Part shown: positions 1 through 8,027 of the stretch, in pieces | Layout of the letters: every line of letters starts with the position of its first letter | Numbering within the stretch: position 1 is the first letter of the stretch | NCBI GenBank assembly: GCA_016778825.1 | Contig: JADHOU010000010.1 | Coordinates: 1 to 15,419, forward strand | Source of the DNA: Candidatus Puniceispirillum sp. | GTDB lineage: Bacteria > Pseudomonadota > Alphaproteobacteria > Puniceispirillales > Puniceispirillaceae | DNA length: 15,419 nucleotides | Direction of reading: 5' to 3' | Translations under genes and position numbers: made by a program | Notes under the pieces: generated by a model | Seen by the model: only the letters and a program-made list of their open reading frames with translations | The model's database searches: none | Told to the model about the DNA's origin: nothing

Positions 1-726
1 CGTCTGACCTATCGGGTGCGCGGCGTTGACACAATTAACAATCGTGCACGTGGGCTACCTTTGATTTCCGAGTTTGCTAAATACTGTTTTGGTAAAAGGT
101 CGATATTAAATCTTGGTCCGACTGCCGTTTTTTGTTTTATGAAATCAAATGAAAGCCTCAATGATCCTGACATTCAAATCAATTTTACGCCTGGAACACA
201 CCAACGTGGAATGCAATCCACATTGGAAAAACAAGCTGGCTTTACCATGGCTACCTGGCAACATCGCCCCGAAAGTCAGGGCTATGTAAAAGCAAAAAGC
301 TCAGACCCGTTTGAACACCCTGAAATTCAGCCGAATTACCTTGCTGCTGAAACTGATCAACGCGTTATTTTAGCCGCAATTAAAATCTGTCGCAAACTTG
401 CACAAACTAAAGCCTTGAAACCTTTTGTTGTGGAAGAGACCTTTCCAAGTGTCACCTGTCAAAATGATAGTGACTTGTTGAACTCAGCGCGTGAAATTGG
501 TCAGTCCATTTACCATTTAATGGGGACCTGCCGCATGGGTAACAGGGACGACAAAACCGCAGTTGTCGATGCAGAGCTAAGGGTTCATGGCATCAAAAAC
601 CTGCGGGTAATCGACGCGTCCATAATGCCGACAATGGTGTCTGCGAACCTAAACGCAGCAGTCATGATGATTGCAGAGAAGGGTGCAGATATGGTTCTTG
701 GAAAATCGGCCATAAAGGCTCATTGA
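1..726 (+). CDS. GMC family FAD-dependent oxidoreductase, C-terminal part (5' end outside window)
   Basis: This is the C-terminal 241 residues of a choline dehydrogenase-like GMC flavoprotein, a family that oxidises alcohols or aldehydes using FAD. The reading frame is open from base 1, so the gene begins before the window; the GTG at 16 is not a credible start because the FAD-binding N-terminus is missing. Visible are the GMC C-terminal signatures: the segment QSIYHLMGTCRMG, whose His is the catalytic base, and SANLNAAVMMIAEK, whose second Asn is the expected partner (a His-Asn pair as in choline oxidase). PEIQPNYL is also typical. The stop TGA at 724-726 overlaps the convergent enolase-superfamily gene by 7 bases. 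The protein is a diverged paralogue of the complete GMC enzyme at 2109-3719, sharing IQPNYLA and VDASIMP-type blocks. The substrate cannot be told. Family assignment is secure. Confidence 0.93.
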   Translation, partial: RLTYRVRGVDTINNRARGLPLISEFAKYCFGKRSILNLGPTAVFCFMKSNESLNDPDIQINFTPGTHQRGMQSTLEKQAGFTMATWQHRPESQGYVKAKSSDPFEHPEIQPNYLAAETDQRVILAAIKICRKLAQTKALKPFVVEETFPSVTCQNDSDLLNSAREIGQSIYHLMGTCRMGNRDDKTAVVDAELRVHGIKNLRVIDASIMPTMVSANLNAAVMMIAEKGADMVLGKSAIKAH

Positions 727-1838
727 ACCCTGTATTTGCTTATATCCCTGAAGTCAACTTCCACCCCTAATCCAGGCGAATCCCCAAGCTTCATCAGGCT
801 TGATGACGTTTTAAAACATGCATCTACAAATATACTGCGAAGAGGGTTTTTATTAATATCAAACTCCAAAACTCCATTGCCACCAACTGCGGCTAAGGCA
901 TGTGCTGACGCCAGCAAACCAATACCACCGCCAAGATAATGTGGACAATATCGGATGCCGGCTGCAATTATTTTCCTAGCAACAGGAACTGTTTCTGTCA
1001 AACCACCCCATTTTGCTAAGTCAGGTTGTATAACTGAAAGGTATCCAGCCTCGATTAAACGATTAAAATGACGGTCTCCCATAATATTTTCACCACCTGC
1101 AAGTGGAGTGTTGCCAGAGGCCTTCACACTACGCCATTCATCATCGGGTCGGTCAGCATGGATTGGCTCCTCCAACCACTTGATGTCATACGCAGCAATT
1201 TTTTGCATCATCTCGTTTGCCTCATTCAAAGTCCAAGCCTGATTTGCATCAACCATCAACTGCCCTTTTTTGCCAAGTAAGGCACGTAATGATTTAATGT
1301 TCTGGATATCTTGCGCCAAATCAAACCCAATCTTCAGCTTAAGAGCCTGATGTCCCGCTTCAAGTGCCGTTTCTGCAGTCTTTTCAGCATTGGTCGGGTT
1401 AATACCGCTGGCGTAGGTTTTTACGCTATCACTCACACCACCAAGATATTTCCAGAGGGGTGTTTTATCTCGCCTTGCCATTAGATCGTGAAAAGCAATG
1501 TCAATGCCGGCAATACATTGTGCGATTGGTCCAAATTCGCCAGTTTGCAATCCAAGAACCCATGTTTTTTTTGTCAATAGGTCAAATGCCTTCGCTGGGC
1601 CGTCAAATAGTTTACCGGTTAGCAAAGGTTTGAAAACGCTCTCAATTAGCCGCGCACGATGTTCTGCACCAACCGCTGGAAAGTTACACCAGACCTCACC
1701 AACCCCAGCAAAATCATCCTCGTCAGTCAATTTAACTAAAACCATTGGACGGTCGTACATTGTACCAAATGACGTTTGTACAATGGTTTCCAGAGGATAA
1801 CGATATACTGAAACCTCAACAGACTTTAATTTGATCAC
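720..1838 (-). CDS. Mandelate racemase/muconate lactonizing enzyme family protein (enolase superfamily, probable sugar-acid dehydratase or racemase)
   Basis: This 372-residue protein has the full length and catalytic set of the mandelate racemase subgroup of the enolase superfamily, which abstracts a proton alpha to a carboxylate with Mg2+. The N-terminal capping domain covers about residues 1-125 and the TIM barrel follows. Catalytic residues are visible: KLK at 167-169, metal ligands Asp197 (VDANQ), Glu223 (LEEP) and Glu250 (GGEN), the His300/Asp273 dyad (CPHYLGG and QPDLAKWGG), and Glu325. The start is GTG at 1838, supported by AGGAGG six bases upstream. It lies opposite to and between two GMC oxidoreductase genes, which suggests a catabolic locus for a hydroxy or sugar acid. 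The family is secure; reaction and substrate are unknown, since members include racemases, epimerases and many acid-sugar dehydratases. AT-rich like its neighbours. Confidence 0.93.
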   Translation of the reverse strand: MIKLKSVEVSVYRYPLETIVQTSFGTMYDRPMVLVKLTDEDDFAGVGEVWCNFPAVGAEHRARLIESVFKPLLTGKLFDGPAKAFDLLTKKTWVLGLQTGEFGPIAQCIAGIDIAFHDLMARRDKTPLWKYLGGVSDSVKTYASGINPTNAEKTAETALEAGHQALKLKIGFDLAQDIQNIKSLRALLGKKGQLMVDANQAWTLNEANEMMQKIAAYDIKWLEEPIHADRPDDEWRSVKASGNTPLAGGENIMGDRHFNRLIEAGYLSVIQPDLAKWGGLTETVPVARKIIAAGIRYCPHYLGGGIGLLASAHALAAVGGNGVLEFDINKNPLRSIFVDACFKTSSSLMKLGDSPGLGVEVDFRDISKYRVQ

Positions 1839-2108
1839 ACAAAACCTCCTGCGAACCTAAATAGACTCTCCTACTGCTTCTTGAGCGTAAATTACTTCAT
1901 CTGGGAATGTTAGCACTTCTTACGAAAGGCAATGGTTTAATCTTCGGTAATTTTGCGGATATATTGGGTTCGGTCTTGAATCTTGGCTGCGATGGCTTAA
2001 TCAATTAGTGTGATTCATATGTGTGTCATATACAGAGCCACATTTATCTAGACCCACGAAAAGAATTTTCTGGATTTTTAACTACCTGGCGGTCAACTAT
2101 TAGATATT
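1839..2108. other. Divergent intergenic region between the enolase-superfamily gene and the GMC oxidoreductase gene
   Basis: The 270 bases must hold the promoters of both divergent genes. It is AT-rich. The most regular element I see is ATATG-TGTGT-CATAT at 2017-2031, a short inverted repeat with 5-base arms that could be part of an operator, but it is too short to be convincing. I could not place -35/-10 boxes reliably. A 33-codon plus-strand frame (1907-2008) resembles no known family and is not called. Confidence 0.4.
1845..1850 (-). promoter_or_regulatory. Strong Shine-Dalgarno site of the enolase-superfamily gene
   Basis: The minus strand reads AGGAGG, then six bases, then GTG ATC AAA. 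This perfect site supports the GTG at 1838 as the start; no ATG is available at the N-terminus. Confidence 0.8.
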
Positions 2109-3719
2109 ATGCAGATAAACCAAAAGCGTTATACACACATAATTGTTGGTGCCGGCTCCGCTGGCTGCCTATTAGCCAATCGACTAACGTCGCGTGCACA
2201 AAACTCTGTGCTTTTGATTGAGGCCGGTGCTTGGGATGATGGCTTCTGGTTAAAGCTGCCAGTTGGTTATTACAAAACGATGAACAATCAAAAAGTTTCA
2301 CGACACTTTGCCTGTGAGCCCAGCGAAGGTTCTGGTGGTCGTTCAATCAACTGGCCGCGTGGGTGTGTAATTGGTGGATCCAGCAGCATTAATGGCCTAA
2401 TCTTCATTCGCGGACAACATCAAAATTTTGATGACTGGGCAGCACTCGGTAACCATGGTTGGTCCTATAACGAGATCTTACCATATTTCAGAAGACTAGA
2501 AAACTTCAACGGCGAAGACTCTCAATTCCATGGTCGACACGGTGAATTGCAGGTATCAAAATTGCGCAACCATCATCCTGATTGTTCGGCATGGCTTGAC
2601 GCAGCCCATCAATATGGCCTTCCACTAAATGATGATTTCAATGCTGATACAACTGAAGGAGTTGGGGAATACCATCTATCCATTGGTGCTCGCTGGCGTT
2701 CCAGTTCTTCCCGTGCTTTTCTGGCGCCAGCTAAAACTCGAAAAAACCTGGATATATTGACTAAAACATTGGTCACCCGCGTCCTTTTTAAAAACAAAAA
2801 AGCTGTTGGCGTTGAAATAGACCAAGAAGGACAAAAGCAAGTACTTCACGCTGAGACTGAGGTCATTTTGTCTGCGGGGGCAATACAATCGCCACAGATC
2901 CTCCAACTTTCAGGAATCGGGCCTGAAAAACTGTTGAAAAAACATGGTATTGACGTAGTTGTTGACAAGCCCGGTGTTGGCCAGAATCTTCAAGATCATT
3001 ACCAAATGCGCACAATTGTGCAGATGCGATCGCGCGATTCTCTTAACAACCAAATTCGCAACCCATTTTCACTGCTCAGGATGGGTTTGGAGTGGGCTTT
3101 TCGTGGACGCGGAGCACTGACCGTAGGAGCTGGACAAGTTGGTGGAGCAATGCGAACTGACTTTGCCCCAACAGACCAGCCAGACTTACAATTGTTTGTA
3201 ATGCCGCTTTCAGTTGACAAGCCCGGCGAGCCACTACACCGTTTCCCCGGTTTCACCAGCGCGATTTGGCAATGCCATCCCCGATCACGTGGATCAATTG
3301 AAATTAAGACTCCAGACCCAACCGCAGCTCCAAAGATTCAACCTAATTACCTTGCTGATGAGCTGGATCAAAAAACTATGGTTGAGGGCATCAAGATCCT
3401 ACGACAAATATATAAACAACCAAAATTTCGGGATTTGTGGGATGCTGAAATTGTACCCGGCGAACAAGTGAGGACCGACGCTGAGATAATTGACGCAATT
3501 CGCAAAGGTGGCGGCACCGTCTATCACCCGGTTGGAACCTGTAAAATGGGGATTGACGCTGCTGCTGTCGTTGGACCAGATTTGCGAGTACACGGGGTGA
3601 CAGGGCTCCGCGTCGTCGACGCTTCTATTATGCCCCTGATAACCTCTGCTAATACAAATGCTCCAACATTAATGATTGCAGAAAAAGCGGCAGAAATGAT
3701 CCTTGCAAGTAGCCACTAG
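2109..3719 (+). CDS. GMC family FAD-dependent oxidoreductase (choline dehydrogenase-like), complete
   Basis: A 536-residue alcohol dehydrogenase-type flavoprotein of normal family length. The dinucleotide-binding motif GAGSAG is at residues 14-19 and the ADP-binding Glu lies in LLIEAG near residue 38. GMC signature 1 (GGSSSINGLIFIRG) is at 89-102 and signature 2 (GAIQSPQILQLSGIGP) at about 257-272. The catalytic pair is His473 (YHPVGTCKMG) and Asn517 (SANTNAP). There is no signal peptide or membrane segment, so a cytoplasmic enzyme is expected. ATG at 2109 is chosen because it places the FAD motif at the usual distance from the N-terminus; no good Shine-Dalgarno site is visible. It is divergent from the enolase-superfamily gene and a paralogue of the truncated GMC gene at the window start. 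Likely substrates are primary or polyhydroxylated alcohols, but the sequence does not say which; the name choline dehydrogenase should not be transferred. Confidence 0.95.
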   Translation: MQINQKRYTHIIVGAGSAGCLLANRLTSRAQNSVLLIEAGAWDDGFWLKLPVGYYKTMNNQKVSRHFACEPSEGSGGRSINWPRGCVIGGSSSINGLIFIRGQHQNFDDWAALGNHGWSYNEILPYFRRLENFNGEDSQFHGRHGELQVSKLRNHHPDCSAWLDAAHQYGLPLNDDFNADTTEGVGEYHLSIGARWRSSSSRAFLAPAKTRKNLDILTKTLVTRVLFKNKKAVGVEIDQEGQKQVLHAETEVILSAGAIQSPQILQLSGIGPEKLLKKHGIDVVVDKPGVGQNLQDHYQMRTIVQMRSRDSLNNQIRNPFSLLRMGLEWAFRGRGALTVGAGQVGGAMRTDFAPTDQPDLQLFVMPLSVDKPGEPLHRFPGFTSAIWQCHPRSRGSIEIKTPDPTAAPKIQPNYLADELDQKTMVEGIKILRQIYKQPKFRDLWDAEIVPGEQVRTDAEIIDAIRKGGGTVYHPVGTCKMGIDAAAVVGPDLRVHGVTGLRVVDASIMPLITSANTNAPTLMIAEKAAEMILASSH

Positions 3720-3744
3720 TCAAGCGGGGGCAGATTAAACGGCG

Positions 3745-4006
3745 ATGCCTAAAGGAGGAAAAGCAGATTTTCAATTTCTGTTTGCTCAAGATATTCTGGG
3801 AGACGGCAACCATTTTCCCTGCCATTCATAACAGTATGCCGATTTAAAAAATTCGTGATGAACTCCAGATAAAGCGAGTTGCAGCATTCAAGCACTTTGT
3901 TTTTGACGTAAATTCTGGGCTGATCCCAACTGAAGAGAATTTGGTTCATGCAGCCGTTGAGGTGCAAGAGTTTATGGAAAAGCTGACAGGAGGCGAAGAT
4001 GGCTGA
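3745..4006 (+). pseudogene. Remnant of a PanB-like gene (ketopantoate hydroxymethyltransferase family), C-terminal part only, with stop and frameshift
   Basis: Reading from 3745 gives a segment containing ADFQFLFAQDILGDG, resembling the Q-LF-(E/Q)-D-(V/I)-LG block near the C-terminus of PanB-family proteins. It meets a TAA at 3829-3831, continues QYADLK, and then runs into stops. One base later in frame, beyond the A6 run at 3846-3851, the sequence resumes as IRDELQIKRVAAFKHFVFDV and NSGLIPTEENLV, matching the PanB pattern of an Ala-rich helix, a D-V-x-S-G turn, and P-x-E-x-x-L-V. It ends with TGA at 4004-4006. Removing one A from the run and reading through the TAA gives about 86 residues that read like one protein. 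Most of the gene (normally about 270 residues or more) is absent upstream, replaced by the 3' end of the GMC gene. Its end overlaps the next start codon by 8 bases. Family identity rests on my recognition of the pattern, without a database search. Confidence 0.6.
3988..3993 (+). promoter_or_regulatory. Shine-Dalgarno site of the membrane hydroxylase gene, inside the PanB-like remnant
   Basis: AGGAGG followed by five bases and ATG at 3999. It fixes the hydroxylase start and lies within the last codons of the broken PanB-like frame, the arrangement of a translationally coupled gene pair. Confidence 0.8.
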
Positions 4007-4982
4007 GAACGCCACTGGTCGAAAAACATGGAACTACAGTCCAGACGAACCAATCAGATATAACCCACTTTTTGATTGGCCTATTCACCCGTTGAAGGTT
4101 TTTACCTGGATGATAAAACGCTGGATTAGCATTTCACGTTTCTTGATGTTCATAATTTTAGGATTTGTAATTTATCAATATCTGACGCCTAGCCTTCAAA
4201 CAATGCAGCACGTAACTTTTGACTGGGTGCTTTTAATTTTCCTTCGCAACACCACTCTTTTGTTTTTGGTGGCAGGATCCCTTCATCTATACTTACACGT
4301 CCGCAAAGCACAGGGTGACAGCTTCAAGTTCTTAAAGCAAGAGATGGCAATAAATAACAAACGCTTTAAATTTAACGATCAAGTCTATGACAATATGTTC
4401 TGGAGCATTGCGAGTGGAGTAACCGTGTGGACTGGTTATGAGGTTTTGTACCTCTGCTCCCTGGCGAAGGAATGGATTAGCGTTGCCCCATTGGCCGAAC
4501 ATCCTCTTCAATTCTTTTTTTGGATTTTATGCTTTCCGCTTATCCGTGGAACCCATTTCTATTTTATTCATCGTCTTCTGCATCACCCTTTTCTCTACCA
4601 ACATGTTCACATTACACACCACAGAAATGTCAATACAGGGCCGTGGTCAGGAATTTCGATGCATCCGATTGAAAATTTAATTTACCAATCATCCCCATTG
4701 ATTCATTTCATCATCCCATCTGATCCAGTAATTGTCATCATTCACCTTATTTTGGTGACCGTAAACCCAGCATTTACCCATTCAGGGTTTGAAAAAATTA
4801 TGAACAAGGAGACCAAAATCTTGGACTCTGCAGACTTTCACCATCAGTTACACCACAAATACTTTGATTGTAACTATGGAAACATGGACGTGCCATTAGA
4901 TGTTTGGTTGGGAACGCATCATGACGGTACAGATGAAGCAACCCAAAAGCTTCGTATGAAAAAACGTAAATCAGTGACGTAA
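3999..4982 (+). CDS. Sterol desaturase / fatty acid hydroxylase superfamily protein, membrane di-iron enzyme
   Basis: A 327-residue integral membrane protein with the histidine clusters of the fatty acid hydroxylase superfamily (Pfam PF04116 type): HRLLH at 191-195, HITHH at 204-208, a single His222 (SMHPIEN) and HQLHH at 282-286. These ligate a di-iron centre that hydroxylates or desaturates a lipid or other hydrophobic substrate using O2. Hydrophobic segments are seen at about 43-62, 76-98, 168-186 and 228-256, leaving the His clusters on the cytoplasmic face. The N-terminus is polar and the C-terminus is short and basic. The start at ATG 3999 has a perfect AGGAGG. It follows a decayed PanB-like gene with an 8-base overlap, so it was probably its operon partner and now lacks an obvious promoter of its own. 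All key histidines are present, so the enzyme appears intact. The substrate is unknown. Confidence 0.9.
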   Translation: MAENATGRKTWNYSPDEPIRYNPLFDWPIHPLKVFTWMIKRWISISRFLMFIILGFVIYQYLTPSLQTMQHVTFDWVLLIFLRNTTLLFLVAGSLHLYLHVRKAQGDSFKFLKQEMAINNKRFKFNDQVYDNMFWSIASGVTVWTGYEVLYLCSLAKEWISVAPLAEHPLQFFFWILCFPLIRGTHFYFIHRLLHHPFLYQHVHITHHRNVNTGPWSGISMHPIENLIYQSSPLIHFIIPSDPVIVIIHLILVTVNPAFTHSGFEKIMNKETKILDSADFHHQLHHKYFDCNYGNMDVPLDVWLGTHHDGTDEATQKLRMKKRKSVT

Positions 4983-5621
4983 CTCTAGCAAGTATCACTT
5001 GGCTATATCAGTCCAGAACCAAGTTTGCGGATCGGGCAGCCTGTTTTTTTAAGGGGCAAAGTTAAGCACGAATCTAATTTCAGAGCGTGAAGTTTGGAAA
5101 GGGTTTTATTATAGATGACCGATACCAGCGAGCACTAAGCTAGAAAAAAATCCACTTTGTTAAGTATTATCTGCAGAGTATTAGTCGCAGTACTGAGCAG
5201 TCCGGCCGATCACTGAATCAGACCCAATATTGAAAAAGGTCTCAATATTCCCTGAGATCCACTGGCACTTACCCTAGATTCCAGCAATGCCTTTTGCATG
5301 ACACAGATAAATTTCTTTTACTACTGATGGACCAAGCCCTATAAACTCAATTTTTGCGATATCTTTGCTTTTTTAAACGCCGGAAAAGGAAAGTTAACAC
5401 TTAAAGCTTCAGGAACTAAGAGCCTGCCAATAGGTTCACTTAGTTAGTTTGGCTTGATTAAAAAAGGTGAAGTGGCATGGTTCCGGCTAAGATCGCCCCC
5501 TTTAATTGGAGCTATATCAATAGTTAGAACACGCTAAAGCGTCATGCTTTCAATTGAAATCGGATTTTCTGCCGAGCCACCCAGTGGAATAGAGGCCGCT
5601 AATTTTGGAAACAATGAGGTT
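4983..5621. other. Gene-poor AT-rich stretch between hydroxylase and pheT; possible decayed coding sequence on the minus strand
   Basis: No intact gene, tRNA or clear terminator is visible in these 639 bases. On the minus strand from about 5620 to 5184 the translation has a protein-like texture, interrupted by stops at 5536-5534, 5446-5444 and 5276-5274, with a frame change near 5350-5385. Example stretches are EPIGRLLVPEALSVNFPFPA and, in the second frame, KIEFIGLGPSVVKEIYLCHA. I do not recognise the family. The frames were chosen after looking, so chance is not excluded. The stretch is clearly AT-richer than the adjoining pheT. Confidence 0.35.
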
Positions 5622-8027
5622 TTATCCGCGTAGGACTGCACCACAATTTTTGCCAGCAGCGGCGATGACCGCATCACTAATTGCCTCGATTTCAGCTTCA
5701 CCCAATGTCGCTTTTTGCGGCGTCAGGGTAATGGTAACGGCAAGCGATTTTCGACCATCGCCAATATTTTTGCCCTGATACACGTCAAATAGCTGAATAT
5801 CAGTTACCAATGGGCCCGCTGCCGATTTTACCGCACGAAGAAGCTGGCTTGCCGGTACACCATCATCAAGAATAAATGCAAAGTCACGGCTGACTGGCTG
5901 GAATTGTGACATTTTCAGATAGGACCGCGCAGGCCCACGTGATTTCGCCAATGGCACATCTTCTAAAAACAGCTCAAAACCGACAAGCGTATTTCGTAGC
6001 CCAAAATGCGCCGCAACCTGCGGATGCAATTCACCAAATTGCGCCAGCAAAGAACGGCCTTGTAGCAACCGGCCACAACGACCCGGGTGAAAATAATCAG
6101 GCCCGCCGGATTCGATTTGCAAGCTGCCACGCCGCACGCCAAGAACCGCAAGCGCCGCTTCGGCATCAGCCTTGGCATCAAACACATCAACCAAACGCCG
6201 GCTGCCATGCCATTCGCGTGGTGCCACAGCCCCATGCCGGATTGCCGCCACAGCGGTTCGTTGCTGATCAGGCTCATCACCAAGAAAGACCGGCCCAACC
6301 TCGAACATCGCAATGTCAGCTTCGCCACGGTCTTGATTGCGGGCGGCCGCCGACAAAAGATTTGGCAATGCCGATGGGCGCATAATTGACAGATCAGCAC
6401 TAATCGGATTGACCAAGCGCAGACTGGTATCACCGCCACCAAACATCACCGCTTCTTTTTCACCAAGGAAAGAGAATGTTACCGCCTCCGTCAAACCACG
6501 TTCGGCCATAGCACGGCGCAGCCGCAATGGACGCACCTGAGCCAAATTCACCGCTGGCTGGGCGACAACATGTTCACGCGGCAAATGCACCATTGGCAAA
6601 TGATCAAATCCATAAATCCGGCTGATCTCTTCCACAAGATCGGCAGCGCCGTCAATATCACCGCGCCATGGTGGCGGGCTCACCTGCAAGCCAGCCGCAT
6701 CTTCGCGAACCGTAAAGCCAAGGTTTTCCAGAATTTCAATCTGGCGCGCCTTTGGCACAATCATGCCGGTCAGCCGTTCAAACTTGTCGCTTGCCAGAAA
6801 AATTTCGCGCTTCCAGTCGGCACCGTCACCAGCAATCACCATATGGCTTGCCTGTCCGCCACAAATATCCATCACCAATCGCGCCACATAGCCTGACGCC
6901 CATTCAGGTGATGTCACATCAAGGCCGCGTTCAAAGCGAAAGCGGGCATCTGAATGGATATTGAGCTTTCGACCCGTTGTGGCAACGGCAATCTGGTCAA
7001 AAATCGCAATTTCCAGAAACATCTTATCGGTGGCATCACTCACGCCAGACCGCTCACCACCCATGATGCCAGCAAGATCATCAGGACCATTGGCATCGCC
7101 AATCACCAGCATATCTTCGTCAAGATCATAGGTTTTTTCATTTAGCGCGGTCATGGTTTGGCCTGCTTTTGCCCGACCAATAATCAATTTGCCACCATCA
7201 ATTTTATCAATGTCATAGGCATGAAGCGGGCGGCCAAGATCGACCATCACATAATTGGTGATATCAACCAATGCGCTGATTGGCCGTTGACCAATGGCTG
7301 TTAGGCGGTTTGCCATCCATGCAGGACTGCTGCCATTTTTCAATCCGGTAAAGGCACGGCCTGATACCAATGGGCATAGATGCGCCTCATCAGGTGCTAA
7401 ATTCAGATCCCATGATATCGGGCTGTCAAAGTTGCCCTCAAGCGGGCTTGTATCAATTGGCTTTAACCGGCCATAACCAGCCGCTGCCAGATCGCGCGCA
7501 ACACCGCGAACGCCAAGACAATCAGCCCGATTGGGCGTGATCGCAATTTCGATAATCGGGTCATCAAGCCCAGCATAGGCGGCAAATGATGCACCAACAG
7601 GGGCATCTGCCGCCAGATCGATAATGCCGTCATGTTCATCTGATAACTGCATTTCGCGTTCCGAACATAGCATGCCATTTGACAGCTCGCCACGAATCTC
7701 ACCGGTTTTCAGCGTCAGATCAATCCCGGGAACATAGGCACCAACCGGCGCAAAAACACCCTTCATGCCAGCGCGTGCATTCGGCGCGCCACATACCACC
7801 TGAACCGGATCACCAGCACCAATATTAACCATGCAGACGCGCAATTTATCAGCATTGGGATGTTGCTCAGCCGAAATCACTTCGGCAATCACAAATGGTG
7901 CCAAGGCAGCCGCACGATCGACAACTGATTCGACTTCCAGCCCAAGCATGGGCAGAACGTCCAAGATATCAGCCAGCGGCCGATCGGTTTCAAGATGGCT
8001 GAACAGCCAGTCGCGGGTGAATTTCAT
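5622..8027 (-). CDS. pheT: Phenylalanine--tRNA ligase beta subunit
   Basis: The 801-residue beta chain of the cytoplasmic (alpha-beta)2 PheRS, which charges tRNA-Phe. Length is normal for bacteria. An EMAP/OB-type tRNA-binding domain lies at about residues 40-150 (HPNADKLRVC). The B3/B4 editing domain and B5 region follow (ITPNRADCLGVRG, ALVDITNYVMVDLGRPLHAYD, split here by one domain boundary). A catalytic-like module contains SRIYGFDHLP and FSFLGEKEAVMFGG. The C-terminal anticodon-binding FDX-ACB domain starts near 706 (SRDFAFILDD). The start ATG 8027-8025 overlaps the pheS stop by one base (TGATG), so translation is coupled and the subunits are made together. It is the last gene of the minus-strand translation cluster and adjoins the AT-rich stretch directly after its stop TAA. 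Confidence 0.98.
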   Translation of the reverse strand: MKFTRDWLFSHLETDRPLADILDVLPMLGLEVESVVDRAAALAPFVIAEVISAEQHPNADKLRVCMVNIGAGDPVQVVCGAPNARAGMKGVFAPVGAYVPGIDLTLKTGEIRGELSNGMLCSEREMQLSDEHDGIIDLAADAPVGASFAAYAGLDDPIIEIAITPNRADCLGVRGVARDLAAAGYGRLKPIDTSPLEGNFDSPISWDLNLAPDEAHLCPLVSGRAFTGLKNGSSPAWMANRLTAIGQRPISALVDITNYVMVDLGRPLHAYDIDKIDGGKLIIGRAKAGQTMTALNEKTYDLDEDMLVIGDANGPDDLAGIMGGERSGVSDATDKMFLEIAIFDQIAVATTGRKLNIHSDARFRFERGLDVTSPEWASGYVARLVMDICGGQASHMVIAGDGADWKREIFLASDKFERLTGMIVPKARQIEILENLGFTVREDAAGLQVSPPPWRGDIDGAADLVEEISRIYGFDHLPMVHLPREHVVAQPAVNLAQVRPLRLRRAMAERGLTEAVTFSFLGEKEAVMFGGGDTSLRLVNPISADLSIMRPSALPNLLSAAARNQDRGEADIAMFEVGPVFLGDEPDQQRTAVAAIRHGAVAPREWHGSRRLVDVFDAKADAEAALAVLGVRRGSLQIESGGPDYFHPGRCGRLLQGRSLLAQFGELHPQVAAHFGLRNTLVGFELFLEDVPLAKSRGPARSYLKMSQFQPVSRDFAFILDDGVPASQLLRAVKSAAGPLVTDIQLFDVYQGKNIGDGRKSLAVTITLTPQKATLGEAEIEAISDAVIAAAGKNCGAVLRG

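Noticed and set aside
1907..2008. 33-codon plus-strand frame upstream of the complete GMC gene
   Set aside because: Hydrophobic and uninterrupted with GGGA before the ATG, but it resembles no family, is short, and sits in a region that must contain two promoters.
3829..3862. Programmed frameshifting at the A6 run in the PanB-like frame
   Set aside because: An in-frame TAA lies just before the run, the N-terminal two thirds of the protein are absent, and the required shift is +1, not the usual -1 of A-rich slippery sites. Decay is simpler.
5030..5065. Possible terminator of the hydroxylase gene at the T7 run near 5043-5049
   Set aside because: The bases before the T-run do not form a convincing stem.
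4983..5621. tRNA or other structured RNA gene in the gene-poor stretch
   Set aside because: No cloverleaf, T-loop GTTCGA-like motif or strong conserved structure could be found on either strand.
5906..6540. Long plus-strand frames opposite pheT
   Set aside because: They are antisense shadows of the well-conserved pheT coding sequence, with low-complexity His/Gln/Arg-rich composition.
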